A stretch of 64,000 nucleotides of DNA. Origin: Opitutaceae bacterium (GTDB lineage: Bacteria > Verrucomicrobiota > Verrucomicrobiia > Opitutales > Opitutaceae). The notes below the pieces were generated by a model. That model saw only the letters and a list, made by a program, of their open reading frames with translations, had not been told where the DNA came from and made no database searches. The DNA is taken from NCBI GenBank assembly GCA_024711005.1, contig JANJTQ010000089.1, positions 1-64,000 on the forward strand, written 5' to 3'. How positions within the stretch are numbered: position 1 is the stretch's first letter; every line of letters starts with the position of its first letter. Below, piece by piece: positions 1 through 9,554 of the stretch. Both the position numbers and the translations under genes were made by a program.

Positions 1-385
1 TTTGTTCGGCCAGATATTCGGCGGCGACAGCGGTCACGAGGGAGAACCGGCAAAACTCACTCGCCTCCCATCGGACGCCGCCCAGCGGCGGATGCGTCCA
101 GCGACCGGTGAGGGCGAGCGCCGCCAACCGGTAGATCTCCCGCTGACCGAGGCGTTGGATCGCCTCCTCGAGGTTGTCCACCCGGCGGTGGCCGGCCGCA
201 AAATAAGCCGAGTTGGCCAGACGCAACGTGGAGGTCGCCAGCGCGGTGTCCACCCTCACGACCGCCTCGAATTCACTGACCGAGGAATCCGCGTGGGACA
301 GAACCTGGAGAATGCGCGGGATCAACACCGGGGCGGCGGGCAACCCGAGCGCCTGATCGCACACTTCTTCGAGCGAGGGAATCAT
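1..385 (-). CDS. HDOD-domain protein, C-terminal part beyond window edge
   Basis: Reading leftwards from an ATG at 385-383 the frame stays open to base 1, so only the first 128 residues are visible. They read as the first half of an HDOD domain: an N-terminal MIPSLEEV, a PAAPVLIPRIL segment, then TSTLRLANSAYFA, DNLEEAIQRLGQREIYRLA. The segment LRLANSAYF-(x)n-EEAIQRLGQ is the hallmark of this HD-related signalling fold. HDOD proteins usually act as non-enzymatic scaffolds in regulatory cascades. The other HDOD gene of the window (4778-5698) has the same order of motifs. A 6-base inverted repeat (GCCTGC 396-401, GCAGGC 411-416) lies just upstream of the start. The start is the first ATG; I see no strong ribosome-binding site. 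Confidence 0.85.
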   Translation of the reverse strand, partial: MIPSLEEVCDQALGLPAAPVLIPRILQVLSHADSSVSEFEAVVRVDTALATSTLRLANSAYFAAGHRRVDNLEEAIQRLGQREIYRLAALALTGRWTHPPLGGVRWEASEFCRFSLVTAVAAEYLAEQ

Positions 386-565
386 GGGAGCAACCGCCTG
401 CCCGTAACAAGCAGGCACCCGTATACGGTATCCGGAACCTGGTGACAATTCTCAGGGAGGAGCATGGGGAGCCGCTTGCGCATGGTCTCTTTCGACACAT
501 TGCCGCGAAAGTTTACCGGCTTGAGCGGAATATTTGGTCGATCCTCCGCGAAAAACCCGTGCGAT

Positions 566-2545
566 TCATTTGCTCTCGCATGCATCGAAGCGATCGAACG
601 CCTCGCGCAGCGCGTCGAGTTTCAGCGGCTTCGTCAGGTAGTCGTTCATTCCGGCGCCAAGGCACTTGTCCCGATCCTCGGGCATCGCACTTGCGGTGAG
701 CGCGATGATCCAGGGCTGGTGAACAGGGTTCGACTCGGTGCGGATCGCCCGGGTGGTTTCCATGCCGTTCATCTCCGGCATGTGCCAGTCCATGAGTACG
801 ACTTCGTAATCATGGCCGCGCAACGCCTCCAGGGCCTCGACTCCGTTGCTCACGACTTCACCGCGATGGCCCAATTTGGTGAGCATCGCGAGCACGACCT
901 GTTGATTGATCCGTTCGTCGTCGACCACGAGCACTCGCAAGCCCACCGAGCGTCCGGCGGATGAAGGCGGAGCCGCCAGCGTCTCCTCGGGCCGGACATC
1001 CGCTTCGCCGACGACAATCGTGCAGCGAAAAGTGGAACCGACCCCGACCGTGCTCTCCGCGGAGACCTCGCCGTCCATCAACTCGGCAAGACGCCGGCAT
1101 ATCGCGAGGCCCAGCCCCGTGCCGCCGAAACGGCGTTGCGTGGACACATCGAGCTGACTGAAGGCCTTGAACAACAGTTGCTGCTTTTCGTGAGGAATAC
1201 CCATGCCGGTGTCGCGCACGGAAAATTGCAGGCGCAGTTTGCCCGGCGTTGCATACGGCAACACGGAGACCGCGATCTCGACCTCGCCCCGTTCGGTGAA
1301 CTTGATCGCGTTGCTGACGAAGTTACCCAGCACCTGCCGGACGCGTCCCGCATCGCCACTAACCAAATCCGGCACGTCTTGCGCGATCGACATGTGCAAG
1401 CGCAACCGCCGGGCCTGCGCCCGGCCGTGGAAGAGTTGCAACGTCTCCCGCACGCACCGCCCCGGGCTGAAGGGAATGTTCTCCAGCGCCAACTGGCCCG
1501 ACTCGATGCGGGAGAAATCGAGGACGTCGTTGAGAATTGAAAGCAGGCTGTTGCCGGAGGTGCGGATCGTCTCGAGCGAGATGCGTTGAGCGGGCGTCAG
1601 TTCGTCTTCGAGCAGCAAGTCGGCGGTGCCAAGCACGCCGTTCAACGGCGTGCGGATCTCGTGGCTCATCATCGCGAGGAAACTGCTCTTCGCCTGATTC
1701 GCCGCGTCGGCGCGCAGGGCGAGCACATTGGAGCGATCCATCGCGTCCAACAACTGGGCATTCGTTTCCTGCAACCGCGCCTGGGCCCGGCGCAACACCT
1801 CTTCCGTGCGTTTATGTCGGCGAATCTCGTCCGCCATGCGCGCCTGCGACTCCATCACGATGCTGCCGCTCTCCTGCACCATGGCTTCAAACCTGCGGGA
1901 CTTCTCCTCTTCGTGACGCCGGGCGTGCTCCGAACGCGCCAGCCTCAGGCGCAGGCGTTCCCGTCGTCGCAGCTGCAGCCCGAGACCGGCCACCTGCCCG
2001 CCCAGACAAATGGAAAAAATAACCAGCCCCGCAGCCGCCGTCCACAGCCCCGCCGAGGCCGCCGCGACCGCCAGCACGCCCCCGCCCAAGAGGACGCCCC
2101 GGCCGTCGGCATGAAATCCCAGAAGCGCGACCACTAAAAACAGGACCTCCGGCCGGCCCGTGAGACGAAACATAATCGCCCCCAAAATCGCGGGGGCCAC
2201 CGCCTCGATCAACCGCGTCGCCACAAGATCCGGTTTCCACCTCACCGATACAACCACCGTGATGGCCACGCCCGCGGCCAGCACCGCCCGCCACGCGCCG
2301 TGTTTGAGCAACACCGACAAGACGAGAATCACCCCGGCCAGCACCATCGTGATCCGGCGAAGTCGCCTGCCCGACAGCACCCGGTAGGCGGTCACGTCGC
2401 GGCCGATCACGGCGGATTTATCGACGTCGAGGTAGCAGGACGTTGGAGTACCGGATTCAAGGCGCTTCATGAACCTTCGGGCCATCGGAACAGTCGCCCG
2501 GAACTTGAGCGTAATTTTAGATGTGCCGACGTCTCCCGTGGACAA
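566..2545 (-). CDS. Hybrid sensor histidine kinase with C-terminal receiver
   Basis: This 659-residue membrane-bound hybrid kinase has an N-terminal stretch with about five hydrophobic segments (roughly residues 65-190) and no recognisable periplasmic sensor. A charged coiled-coil linker (about 195-285) follows, then a HisKA domain with phosphoacceptor His295 in SHEIRTPLN. The HATPase domain shows an N box ([11 protein letters not shown]), G1 (DTGMGIP) and G2 (GGTGLGLAI). A receiver domain (about 535-655) carries acidic VVDDE, phosphoacceptor Asp586 in [11 protein letters not shown] and the Lys in YLTKPLK. It should autophosphorylate and relay to its own receiver; no DNA-binding output is present. 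It lies 95 bases downstream of the second kinase on the same strand and may be cotranscribed with it. The ligand is unknown. Confidence 0.93.
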   Translation of the reverse strand: MSTGDVGTSKITLKFRATVPMARRFMKRLESGTPTSCYLDVDKSAVIGRDVTAYRVLSGRRLRRITMVLAGVILVLSVLLKHGAWRAVLAAGVAITVVVSVRWKPDLVATRLIEAVAPAILGAIMFRLTGRPEVLFLVVALLGFHADGRGVLLGGGVLAVAAASAGLWTAAAGLVIFSICLGGQVAGLGLQLRRRERLRLRLARSEHARRHEEEKSRRFEAMVQESGSIVMESQARMADEIRRHKRTEEVLRRAQARLQETNAQLLDAMDRSNVLALRADAANQAKSSFLAMMSHEIRTPLNGVLGTADLLLEDELTPAQRISLETIRTSGNSLLSILNDVLDFSRIESGQLALENIPFSPGRCVRETLQLFHGRAQARRLRLHMSIAQDVPDLVSGDAGRVRQVLGNFVSNAIKFTERGEVEIAVSVLPYATPGKLRLQFSVRDTGMGIPHEKQQLLFKAFSQLDVSTQRRFGGTGLGLAICRRLAELMDGEVSAESTVGVGSTFRCTIVVGEADVRPEETLAAPPSSAGRSVGLRVLVVDDERINQQVVLAMLTKLGHRGEVVSNGVEALEALRGHDYEVVLMDWHMPEMNGMETTRAIRTESNPVHQPWIIALTASAMPEDRDKCLGAGMNDYLTKPLKLDALREAFDRFDACESK

Positions 2546-2640
2546 TTCCGTTGGGCCTATGAAGCAGGGGGAAGGCTCGCCCCCACAAAATCACGGTTAA
2601 CCGCGCCTTAACCTTCCGCTTCCTCGTGACCCGTTTCCGC

Positions 2641-4773
2641 TCACCGGAGCGCCATCTCCCGGTCGAGCACCTGACGCAACATACCGCCCAGCGTCGCCAG
2701 ACTGAATGGTTTTCCAACGATGACCGCATCGCCGGTCTGCTCGATATCCCGGCGCAACTCCGGAGGCACATGGCCGCTGGCGATCACCAGTCGCGTCGCC
2801 GGTCGCTTACGGCGCAAATACTCCCGCACCTGGAGCCCGCTCAACCGCGGGAGATCCAAATCCAATACCACCGCATCCACCGGTTCGTTTTGCTCCAGGA
2901 AACTCATCGCCTCCGCTCCGTCGGCGGCTCTGAACACCCGATAGCCGCTGCTTTCGAGCGTCGCGCACAACAGGTTGCGCACGCTCGGCTCATCCTCCAC
3001 CACCAGGATGGTTTCATGCCCCCGGGGAATCACTTGGGGAGACGTGGTCTCGATCACCCCCGTCGCCGCGCCCGCGTGTTCCAGCAGCGGCAGGTGGATC
3101 AGAAAAGTCGTCCCCTCGCCCGGAGCGCTGCGCACGTCAATCAACCCGCCGTGACTGGAGATGATCCCGACGACCACCGCGAGGCCAAGACCGGTGCCGT
3201 TATTTTCACTTTTCGTGGTGAAGAACGGCTCAAAGATTCGCGCCTTCACCTCCGGGCTCATGCCACAGCCCGTGTCGGACACCTCGAGCGTCACGTATTT
3301 TCCGTGCACATCGGCGCCCTGCCGGGCGAGTTCGGCGCCGGATTGCAACCGGGTGCGCAGGATCAGCGTCCCTCCTTCGGGCATCGCGTCACGGGCGTTC
3401 ACGCACAGATTCATGACCACCTGTTGGAGCTGGTTGGCATCGGCCCTCACCGCCGGCAGCGAAGACCACGCATCCACTTGAAATTCGATGTCTCGAGGAA
3501 ATGTCTCCCGCAGCAGCCGCACGACGTCTTCCACAACCCGATTGAGGTCGAGTTGCAGGACACCGTCCTCCGGCTTGCGACTGAAGGTGAGGATCTGCCG
3601 CACGAGCGCCGAGGCGCGTTTGGTGGCCTCGTGAATCTCGCGCAGGTAGCGCGGGATTTTTTCGTCCTGGCACGAGCGTGCCAGCGCCATCTCGCAAAAC
3701 CCGCTCATGATCGCGAGGAGGTTGTTGAAATCGTGGGAAATGCCACCGGCCAGCGTGCCCAGAATCTCCATTTTCTGCGACTGACGAAGCTGGGCCTCGA
3801 GGAGTTTTCGCGCGGTGATGTCTTCGCGCAGGCACAACAGATGGGTGATGCGGTCGCGGTGATCGTGGATCACCGAGACCTGCGCCGATTCCCAGCGAGC
3901 CTCCCCTCGTTTTGAAATCGACTGAAATTCCCCCCGCCAGGTTTTGCCTTCGCGCACGGTGCGCAGGAACGCCGCGTAGTCGGCATCGTTGGTGAAGCCC
4001 GTGCGCAACACCTCGATGTTTTGCTCGAAGATCTCCTCCAGCGTGAGACCGGTCACCTGGGTGAAACGAGGGTTCACGTATTCCACGCGACCATCCGGCA
4101 TCGTGAGCACGATGGAGATCTGCGTTTGCTCAACGATGCTGGCCAGCTTGTGAAAATGTTCCTCGGCTAGCCGGCGGCGGGTCACATCGCGACCGATGGC
4201 GCGCGTTGCCACGATCGAACCCGAAGGAGAACGCACACCCTGCTCCTCCCACGAGATCCAGCGCCAGCCTTGAGCGGTCATCCAGCGGTGCTCGTGGGTG
4301 ATTTGATATGCGTCGCGTCGCGTCGGTGAAACCGCTCGCATCCAATCCTCGAGATCGTCGGGATGGATCAACTCCGCGGGGTTCCGGCCGACCCAGCCGG
4401 ACGCGGCCGATCCGAACTTGCGGGCGAAGGCGGAGTTGACCGCCAACATGCGACCGTCCGGTCCGCGCAGCACGGCGAATTCAACGCTGTCGTTCCACGG
4501 TGCGAGCCACTGCGCATGCGCTCCCGGCCCGGCGGTCGCGTCGAGCGTGACCAAACGCAGCTTCGTGCGACGCGTGCCGCACCGCAGCGTGTGCACCCGC
4601 AAAGTCGCCGCCACATCGGCCGGACGAGGAATGTCCGCCCACGAACAACCGACGAGTTCCTCCGCCGCCCGTCCCAGCAGGGCGGCCGCGCGCGGCGTGG
4701 CCGCGCGCACACGCCCGGAAGCGTCGAGCACGAGCAGCGCGTCTTCTTCCTCGGTGATGGCGGCTTCGGTCAT
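2641..4773 (-). CDS. PAS-containing hybrid histidine kinase with receiver
   Basis: A 710-residue protein without transmembrane segments, so a cytoplasmic sensor. The N-terminus holds about three PAS-type domains: one starting near residue 10 (LLVLDASGRVRAATPRAA), one near 105 (FAVLRGPDGRMLAVNSAF, with a PAC-like end) and one near 215 (ISIVLTMPDGRVEYVNP). The kinase core has His347 in GGISHDFNNLLA, typical of the HDFNN-type kinases, plus HATPase boxes NLCVNARDAMPEGG, DTGCGMS and GTGLGLAVV. The receiver at the C-terminus has VVEDEPSVR, Asp638 in VVLDLDLPRLSG and VGKPF. The gene begins 4 bases after the stop of the HDOD gene upstream, so the two are very probably one transcript. Confidence 0.93.
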   Translation of the reverse strand: MTEAAITEEEDALLVLDASGRVRAATPRAAALLGRAAEELVGCSWADIPRPADVAATLRVHTLRCGTRRTKLRLVTLDATAGPGAHAQWLAPWNDSVEFAVLRGPDGRMLAVNSAFARKFGSAASGWVGRNPAELIHPDDLEDWMRAVSPTRRDAYQITHEHRWMTAQGWRWISWEEQGVRSPSGSIVATRAIGRDVTRRRLAEEHFHKLASIVEQTQISIVLTMPDGRVEYVNPRFTQVTGLTLEEIFEQNIEVLRTGFTNDADYAAFLRTVREGKTWRGEFQSISKRGEARWESAQVSVIHDHRDRITHLLCLREDITARKLLEAQLRQSQKMEILGTLAGGISHDFNNLLAIMSGFCEMALARSCQDEKIPRYLREIHEATKRASALVRQILTFSRKPEDGVLQLDLNRVVEDVVRLLRETFPRDIEFQVDAWSSLPAVRADANQLQQVVMNLCVNARDAMPEGGTLILRTRLQSGAELARQGADVHGKYVTLEVSDTGCGMSPEVKARIFEPFFTTKSENNGTGLGLAVVVGIISSHGGLIDVRSAPGEGTTFLIHLPLLEHAGAATGVIETTSPQVIPRGHETILVVEDEPSVRNLLCATLESSGYRVFRAADGAEAMSFLEQNEPVDAVVLDLDLPRLSGLQVREYLRRKRPATRLVIASGHVPPELRRDIEQTGDAVIVGKPFSLATLGGMLRQVLDREMALR

Positions 4774-4777
4774 GGTG

Positions 4778-5698
4778 TCAGATGAGTCCGCTCAAAAGCG
4801 CCGGCAGGCGTTGAATGCGATTCGAGAGCGCCGCCCGCGCCAGACGTGTTTCCCGGTCGTCGTTTCCATAGAGGATTTTCCATCCCGGCAGAAAGGCCCA
4901 AGCCTCGTCGGAGAGCGCCGGCACCTTTTCGAAGCCGCCGGCGATTCCGACGCTGCGCACGACCTGATCGGCGACTTGGACGGCGGCGGCGAAATAGGCG
5001 TTCTCCTCCGCGGCCGCGGGATCATTGTGATGCAACACGGCGTCGGTGATCTCCGGGGCGAGTTGATGACGCGTGAGGTAATAGCCGCCGACGCGCGCGT
5101 GATCCCAGCCGATCAATTCCCGTTCCCGGGCGCAAACGGCGGAGGCGCTCGAATAGGATCCCTCGACCACACGCGCGAACGCTTCGGGAAACGTCGACGC
5201 GAGAATGACCTTCCCGACGTTGTGCAACAGCCCGACGATGTAGTCCGTGTCGTCGTCGACGTGGAAGCTCGTGGTCGCGAGAATCTCCCTCGTCATGATC
5301 GCCGCGCCGATGGAGTGCTTCCACAACTCGCGCCAAGGCAGGCGCAGGGTCGAGCGGTTGATCTTTTCCAAATCCTCGATGACGGGCGTGGCCACCGAGA
5401 GTTCGCGGATCTGTCGCAAACCCAGGTAAAACACCGCCTCCTCGATGTTGTTCACCTTGGCGCTCAGGCCGAAATACACGCTGTTGACCATGCGCAGCAG
5501 GCGGGCGGTCAACGACGGGTCGCGGCGAATGATATCGGCGATCTGCCCGGTGATGCTTTGCTCGGAACGCACCAGGCCGGCCAGCGCGCTATTGATGCTT
5601 TGGAGCGATGCCAGTTTGGGACAGGCATCGATCCGCTTCATAATGTCCTCGTCCGAGTATGGGTGAATCGCGTCAGAAAGCGGGAGTGATGCGGGCAT
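4778..5698 (-). CDS. HDOD-domain signalling protein
   Basis: A 306-residue soluble protein made essentially of one HDOD domain. Visible motifs are CPKLASLQSINSAL, DPSLTARLLRMVNSVYFG, NNIEEAVFYLGLRQIRELS and LLHNVGKVILAS. The last is the position of the HD-GYP/HD catalytic HDxGK; here it reads HNVGK, so the metal-binding Asp is replaced and hydrolase activity is unlikely, as expected for HDOD proteins. It is the first gene of a minus-strand unit with the PAS hybrid kinase. The start at 5698 is the only ATG before the domain (next Met at residue 20), and the coxB operon diverges upstream. Confidence 0.9.
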   Translation of the reverse strand: MPASLPLSDAIHPYSDEDIMKRIDACPKLASLQSINSALAGLVRSEQSITGQIADIIRRDPSLTARLLRMVNSVYFGLSAKVNNIEEAVFYLGLRQIRELSVATPVIEDLEKINRSTLRLPWRELWKHSIGAAIMTREILATTSFHVDDDTDYIVGLLHNVGKVILASTFPEAFARVVEGSYSSASAVCARERELIGWDHARVGGYYLTRHQLAPEITDAVLHHNDPAAAEENAYFAAAVQVADQVVRSVGIAGGFEKVPALSDEAWAFLPGWKILYGNDDRETRLARAALSNRIQRLPALLSGLI

Positions 5699-5994
5699 GG
5701 AGGGCGCGACAAAGGAGATACACGGGTGGATACGCCCATGATCGGCCGAAACACGCGCGGCTTTAGGTGTTTTTCTCCATTAATTTCAGGGTGTTCCCGC
5801 CGGGAGCCGTGGAGTGCCGGTGAACATCGACCGTGGGAACAGAAAGTCCCCCACCTGTGATTGGGAGTCGGCACCAATTGGCCGGCCCCGGGCTTTGGCG
5901 TAAGATCAGGTGCGGCTTTGCCCGCCGATCCTATGAGACTCAACTTGCACGGTATCGTTTCCCCGACGTCCGCGTCTCCTGCCGCACTCCCGAG
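5699..5994. promoter_or_regulatory. Divergent intergenic region and structured coxB leader
   Basis: These 296 bases separate the leftward HDOD operon from the rightward oxidase operon, so both promoters should lie here. An AT-rich patch (TTTTTCTCCATTAATTTC, 5770-5787) is a reasonable promoter location. Downstream, towards coxB, several arms can pair: GTGCCG (5814-5819) with CGGCAC (5869-5874), and inside it GTGGG (5833-5837) with CCCAC (5850-5854), or alternatively GGGAAC with GTCCC around an AGAAA loop. This looks like a folded 5' leader. The frame upstream of coxB is open from 5833, but that part has no protein-like features and overlaps the folded region. I cannot assign a known riboswitch class. 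Confidence 0.4.
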
Positions 5995-7011
5995 ATGAGC
6001 GGAAAGCGCTTCATCGAGTGCCCGGTTATCGTCTTCGCCGTCGCACTTGTGCTCGCCGGCTGCACCGGACCGCAGTCCAGTCTTGATCCCGCAGGACGCG
6101 AGGCCGAACGAATCGCCGGTTTGTTCTGGTGGATGGCCGGCGGAGCGGTGGTCGTCTGGGCCCTGGTCGTCTGGCTCGCCTGGTCCGCCATGCACGGGCG
6201 CGTCTCCCGACACACCGAACGTCAGGCCCGCCTTTACGTGATCGGCGGCGGCGTGCTGTTTCCGACCCTCGTGCTGGCCGGCTTGCTCGCCTACGGCCTG
6301 GGCATGATGCCGGCGTTGCTGGAGCCCGCCCCGCCGGGCTCGTTAAAGATCTCCGTCTCCGGAGAACAATGGTGGTGGCGCGTCCGCTACCACACAGCCG
6401 ACGGCGGCGAAGTCGAACTCGCCAACGAGATCCGGTTGCCCGTCGGCGAACCGGCCTCTTTCGAATTGGAAAGTCCGGACGTGATTCACTCGTTCTGGAT
6501 TCCCTCCCTCGCGGGCAAGATGGACATGATTCCCGGCAGACGGACACGACTCGTCCTCCACCCCACGCGCACCGGCACGTTTCGCGGACAGTGCGCGGAG
6601 TTCTGCGGCGATTCGCATGCGCTCATGGCCTTTCCGGTCGTTGTCATGGAAAAGGATGCCTTCGCCGCCTGGCTCACGGCGCAACGCGCGCCCGCCGCGA
6701 CCCCGCAGGCCGACGCCGGGCCGGAAGCGAGACGCGTAAACCGCGGGCGCGACGCATTTCTCGAACACGGTTGCTCCGCCTGTCACACCGTGCGCGGCAC
6801 GCTGGCACGCGGCGCGATCGGCCCCGACCTCACCCACGTCGGCGGCCGGCTGACCCTTGGCGCCGGCATTCTCCCCAACGATCATCCGTCGTTCGTGCGG
6901 TGGATCGCCGAAACCGACCGGGTGAAACCCGGCGTGCTCATGCCGCACTATCGCATGCTTCCGTCCGGGGAACATGACGCGCTCGCCGCCTACCTTGAGT
7001 CCCTGCAATGA
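5995..7011 (+). CDS. coxB: Cytochrome c oxidase subunit II with fused cytochrome c domain (caa3 type)
   Basis: Subunit II of a caa3-type heme-copper oxidase; it takes electrons through CuA and a covalently bound heme c and passes them to subunit I. I chose ATG 5995 because it gives a lipoprotein signal ending VLVLAGC (lipid-anchored Cys23). An upstream in-frame ATG at 5833 would add 54 residues with no signal character. Two transmembrane helices follow (about 45-70 and 85-115). CuA ligands are visible: His165 in DVIHSFWIP and C200-A-E-F-C204-G-D-S-H208-A-L-M211. The C-terminal cytochrome c domain has C260-S-A-C-H264 and the likely axial Met316 in VLMPHY. The stop overlaps the coxA-coxC start by 4 bases (ATGA), so translation is probably coupled. 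Confidence 0.95.
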   Translation: MSGKRFIECPVIVFAVALVLAGCTGPQSSLDPAGREAERIAGLFWWMAGGAVVVWALVVWLAWSAMHGRVSRHTERQARLYVIGGGVLFPTLVLAGLLAYGLGMMPALLEPAPPGSLKISVSGEQWWWRVRYHTADGGEVELANEIRLPVGEPASFELESPDVIHSFWIPSLAGKMDMIPGRRTRLVLHPTRTGTFRGQCAEFCGDSHALMAFPVVVMEKDAFAAWLTAQRAPAATPQADAGPEARRVNRGRDAFLEHGCSACHTVRGTLARGAIGPDLTHVGGRLTLGAGILPNDHPSFVRWIAETDRVKPGVLMPHYRMLPSGEHDALAAYLESLQ

Positions 7012-9554
7012 GCCCTGTCACCCACCACGACGATCCCGATCCGCTGCCGCATGCACCAACGCCCGAGTTGCAACGCGCGCAGGAGGAACGGCTGCGCGAG
7101 GCATGGCGTTCGCCGTCTGGATGGCGCTACTGGTCGGACGTCAACAACACCATCGTGGGAATCTGGTATACGGCGGTCGCATTCCTGTTTTTTCTCTTTG
7201 GCGGCGTATTGGCGTTAATGATACGTCTGCAGTTGGCGGTTCCGGGAAACGATTTCCTGTCGGCGGATCGCTACAACCAGGTGTTCACCGTGCATGGCTC
7301 GGTGATGATGTTTCTCTTTGCGATCCCCGTGTTCGAGTCGATCGCGGTGATTTTTCTTCCGCAGATGCTCGGCGCCCGCGATCTGCCGTTCCCGCGGCTT
7401 TCGGCGTTTGGTTTCTGGTGCTTCGTGCTCGGCGGGATCTTCCTGAGCGGCTCCCTTCTTTTCGACGCGGCGCCGCGGGGCGGCTGGTTCATGTATCCGC
7501 CGCTCACCTCGACCTACCAACCGGGCGTCGGGGCCGACATGTGGCTGCTGGGGTTTTCGTTCATCGAGGTCGCCGCCATCGCCGCCGCGGTCGAGTTGAT
7601 TGTCGGCACACTCAAATGCCGGCCTCCGGGCATGCGCATCAATCTCATCCCGCTCTACTGCTGGTATGTGCTCGTGGCGGCCGCGATGGTGCTCTTTGCA
7701 TTCCCGCCGCTGATTGCCGGCAGCATGTTGCTGGAACTCGAACGTGCGTTCCAATGGCCGTTTTTTGATCCGGCCCGCGGAGGCGATCCCTTGTTGTGGC
7801 AACACCTCTTCTGGCTCTTCGGTCACCCGGAGGTTTACATCATCTTCCTGCCGTCGATCGCAATCATCGCCATGATCGTGCCGACCTTTGCGCGCCGGCC
7901 CATCGTGGGCTACGGCTGGATTGTGCTCGCGGCCGTGGGCACCGGATTCCTCAGCTTCGGCCTGTGGGTGCATCATATGTTCACCACGGGCCTTCCCGGC
8001 GTGTCGCTCGCGTTGTTCTCGGCCGCGTCGGAGGCGGTGGCGATTCCCACCGGCGTGCAAATTTTCTGCTTCGTCGCGACCATCGCGGCCGGGAGACTCA
8101 CACACTCGGTGCCCATGCTCTACACGCTGGGCGGATTGGCGACGTTCATCATCGGCGGACTCACCGGCGTGATGGTCGCGCTGGCCTCGTTCGATTTTCA
8201 GGCGCACGACACCTTCTTCGTCGTCGCCCACCTGCACTACGTGCTGATCGGCGGCTCGGTGTTTCCGATCATCGCAGGCTGCTATTATTTTTTCCCGCTG
8301 ATCAACGGGAAGAAGCTTTCCGACAAGCTCGGGAAGATCGCCTTCTGGTTTTTGTTCACCGGATTCAACGCCACCTTTCTTCCGATGCACCTGACCGGCT
8401 TGCGGGGCATGCCGCGACGCGTGTTCACTTACCCGGAGGGACTCGGCTTCGATGCACTCAATCTGCTCTCGACCGTCGGCGCATTCGTCCTCGCGATCGG
8501 CGTCGGCATCGTCGCGTGGGATATCGTGCGCCCGAAGAAAAAACAGCCGCTCTCCGAGCGAAACCCGTGGAACGCCGGCACGCTCGAATGGCTGCCGAGA
8601 ATGCCGCAGGAAAACTGGGGCGTGCGCTCCATCCCCGAGATCGACAGCCGCTATCCGCTCTGGGATCAGCCGAACCTTGTCCGCGATGTCGACCAGGGAC
8701 GTTTTTATCTGCCCGACGCCGAAGAGGGAAAACGCGAGACACTCGTCACCTCCCCAATCGATGCCGAGCCCGTACAAATCCTGCGGTTGCCCGGGCCGAG
8801 TTTTGTACCCGCGCTCGCGGCGATCACGTTGGGCGGGTTCTTCATCCTCGGTACGTTCTACCTGTGGAAGGCCGCAGTCGTCAGCCTCGTGATCGCGCTC
8901 GGGACCATCCTCCACTGGTTGTGGACGACGACTGCGGTGATCCCCGAGAAGGCGGAGAAATCCGCCGGACTCGGGCTGACATTGCCGCTGTATTCCTCGG
9001 GGGCGAAGTCGGTCGGCTGGTGGGCGATGCTGATCACGATGCTCGCCGTGTTCACCGCGTTCGTGTCGTTGGTGTTCGCGTATTTTTTCTATTGGACGAT
9101 TCACGAGGACTTCCCGCCGGCATCGGCCACCGGCCCGGGCGTCTTCTGGCCGGCGCTCGGAGCCGCGCTGTTGCTTGGCGCGTGGGCGCTCACGCTGCTG
9201 GCCCGCCGCTGTAACCGCGTGGACAACGCCCCCGCCTTTTACGCCTTCCTCACGGTTGCGATCGTGGGTTCGCTGGCGGGTGCCGCGGCGTTGCTCGCCG
9301 GGCCCTGGCGTACGGGACTCGATCCGACGCGCCATGTTTACGACGCGACGGTCTGGTTGCTCGCGATCTGGACCGCGCTGCATGCGGTCGTCGGCGTGAT
9401 CATGCAGGGTTACTGCATGGCACGTCGGGCGGCCGGACGCATGACGGGCCGGCACGATATCGATATCCACAACGTCACCCTCTTCTGGCACTTCGTCGCG
9501 ATCACCACGGTCATCGCCGCGGGCACGATCGCGGGCTTCCCCCTGGTAAAATGA
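7008..9554 (+). CDS. coxA-coxC fusion: Cytochrome c oxidase subunit I fused to subunit III
   Basis: An 848-residue membrane protein: about residues 40-560 are the 12-helix catalytic subunit I and 570-848 a subunit III-like bundle, a fusion known from caa3 oxidases. Active-site motifs are present: the first heme His in FTVHGSVMMF, the GHPEVY segment giving CuB His273, the gating Glu275 and the cross-linking Tyr277, the HH pair in WVHHMFTTG, and HDTFFVVAHLHYV for the heme a and a3 ligands. Asp125 in GARDLPFPR fits the D-channel entrance. At the K-channel position the motif reads IPTGVQ, so residue 351 is Gln where A-type oxidases normally have Lys. Second gene of the operon, with ATGA overlaps at both ends. 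Confidence 0.95.
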   Translation: MSPVTHHDDPDPLPHAPTPELQRAQEERLREAWRSPSGWRYWSDVNNTIVGIWYTAVAFLFFLFGGVLALMIRLQLAVPGNDFLSADRYNQVFTVHGSVMMFLFAIPVFESIAVIFLPQMLGARDLPFPRLSAFGFWCFVLGGIFLSGSLLFDAAPRGGWFMYPPLTSTYQPGVGADMWLLGFSFIEVAAIAAAVELIVGTLKCRPPGMRINLIPLYCWYVLVAAAMVLFAFPPLIAGSMLLELERAFQWPFFDPARGGDPLLWQHLFWLFGHPEVYIIFLPSIAIIAMIVPTFARRPIVGYGWIVLAAVGTGFLSFGLWVHHMFTTGLPGVSLALFSAASEAVAIPTGVQIFCFVATIAAGRLTHSVPMLYTLGGLATFIIGGLTGVMVALASFDFQAHDTFFVVAHLHYVLIGGSVFPIIAGCYYFFPLINGKKLSDKLGKIAFWFLFTGFNATFLPMHLTGLRGMPRRVFTYPEGLGFDALNLLSTVGAFVLAIGVGIVAWDIVRPKKKQPLSERNPWNAGTLEWLPRMPQENWGVRSIPEIDSRYPLWDQPNLVRDVDQGRFYLPDAEEGKRETLVTSPIDAEPVQILRLPGPSFVPALAAITLGGFFILGTFYLWKAAVVSLVIALGTILHWLWTTTAVIPEKAEKSAGLGLTLPLYSSGAKSVGWWAMLITMLAVFTAFVSLVFAYFFYWTIHEDFPPASATGPGVFWPALGAALLLGAWALTLLARRCNRVDNAPAFYAFLTVAIVGSLAGAAALLAGPWRTGLDPTRHVYDATVWLLAIWTALHAVVGVIMQGYCMARRAAGRMTGRHDIDIHNVTLFWHFVAITTVIAAGTIAGFPLVK

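Noticed and set aside
5760-5994. Cobalamin riboswitch upstream of coxB
   Set aside because: Short pieces (CCGGTGAACATC, CACCTGTGAT) look similar, but the B12 box and the other conserved core parts are not found in order, and no cobalamin gene is near.
5833-5994. Upstream start of coxB
   Set aside because: The extra 54 residues would bury the lipoprotein signal and come from the folded leader.
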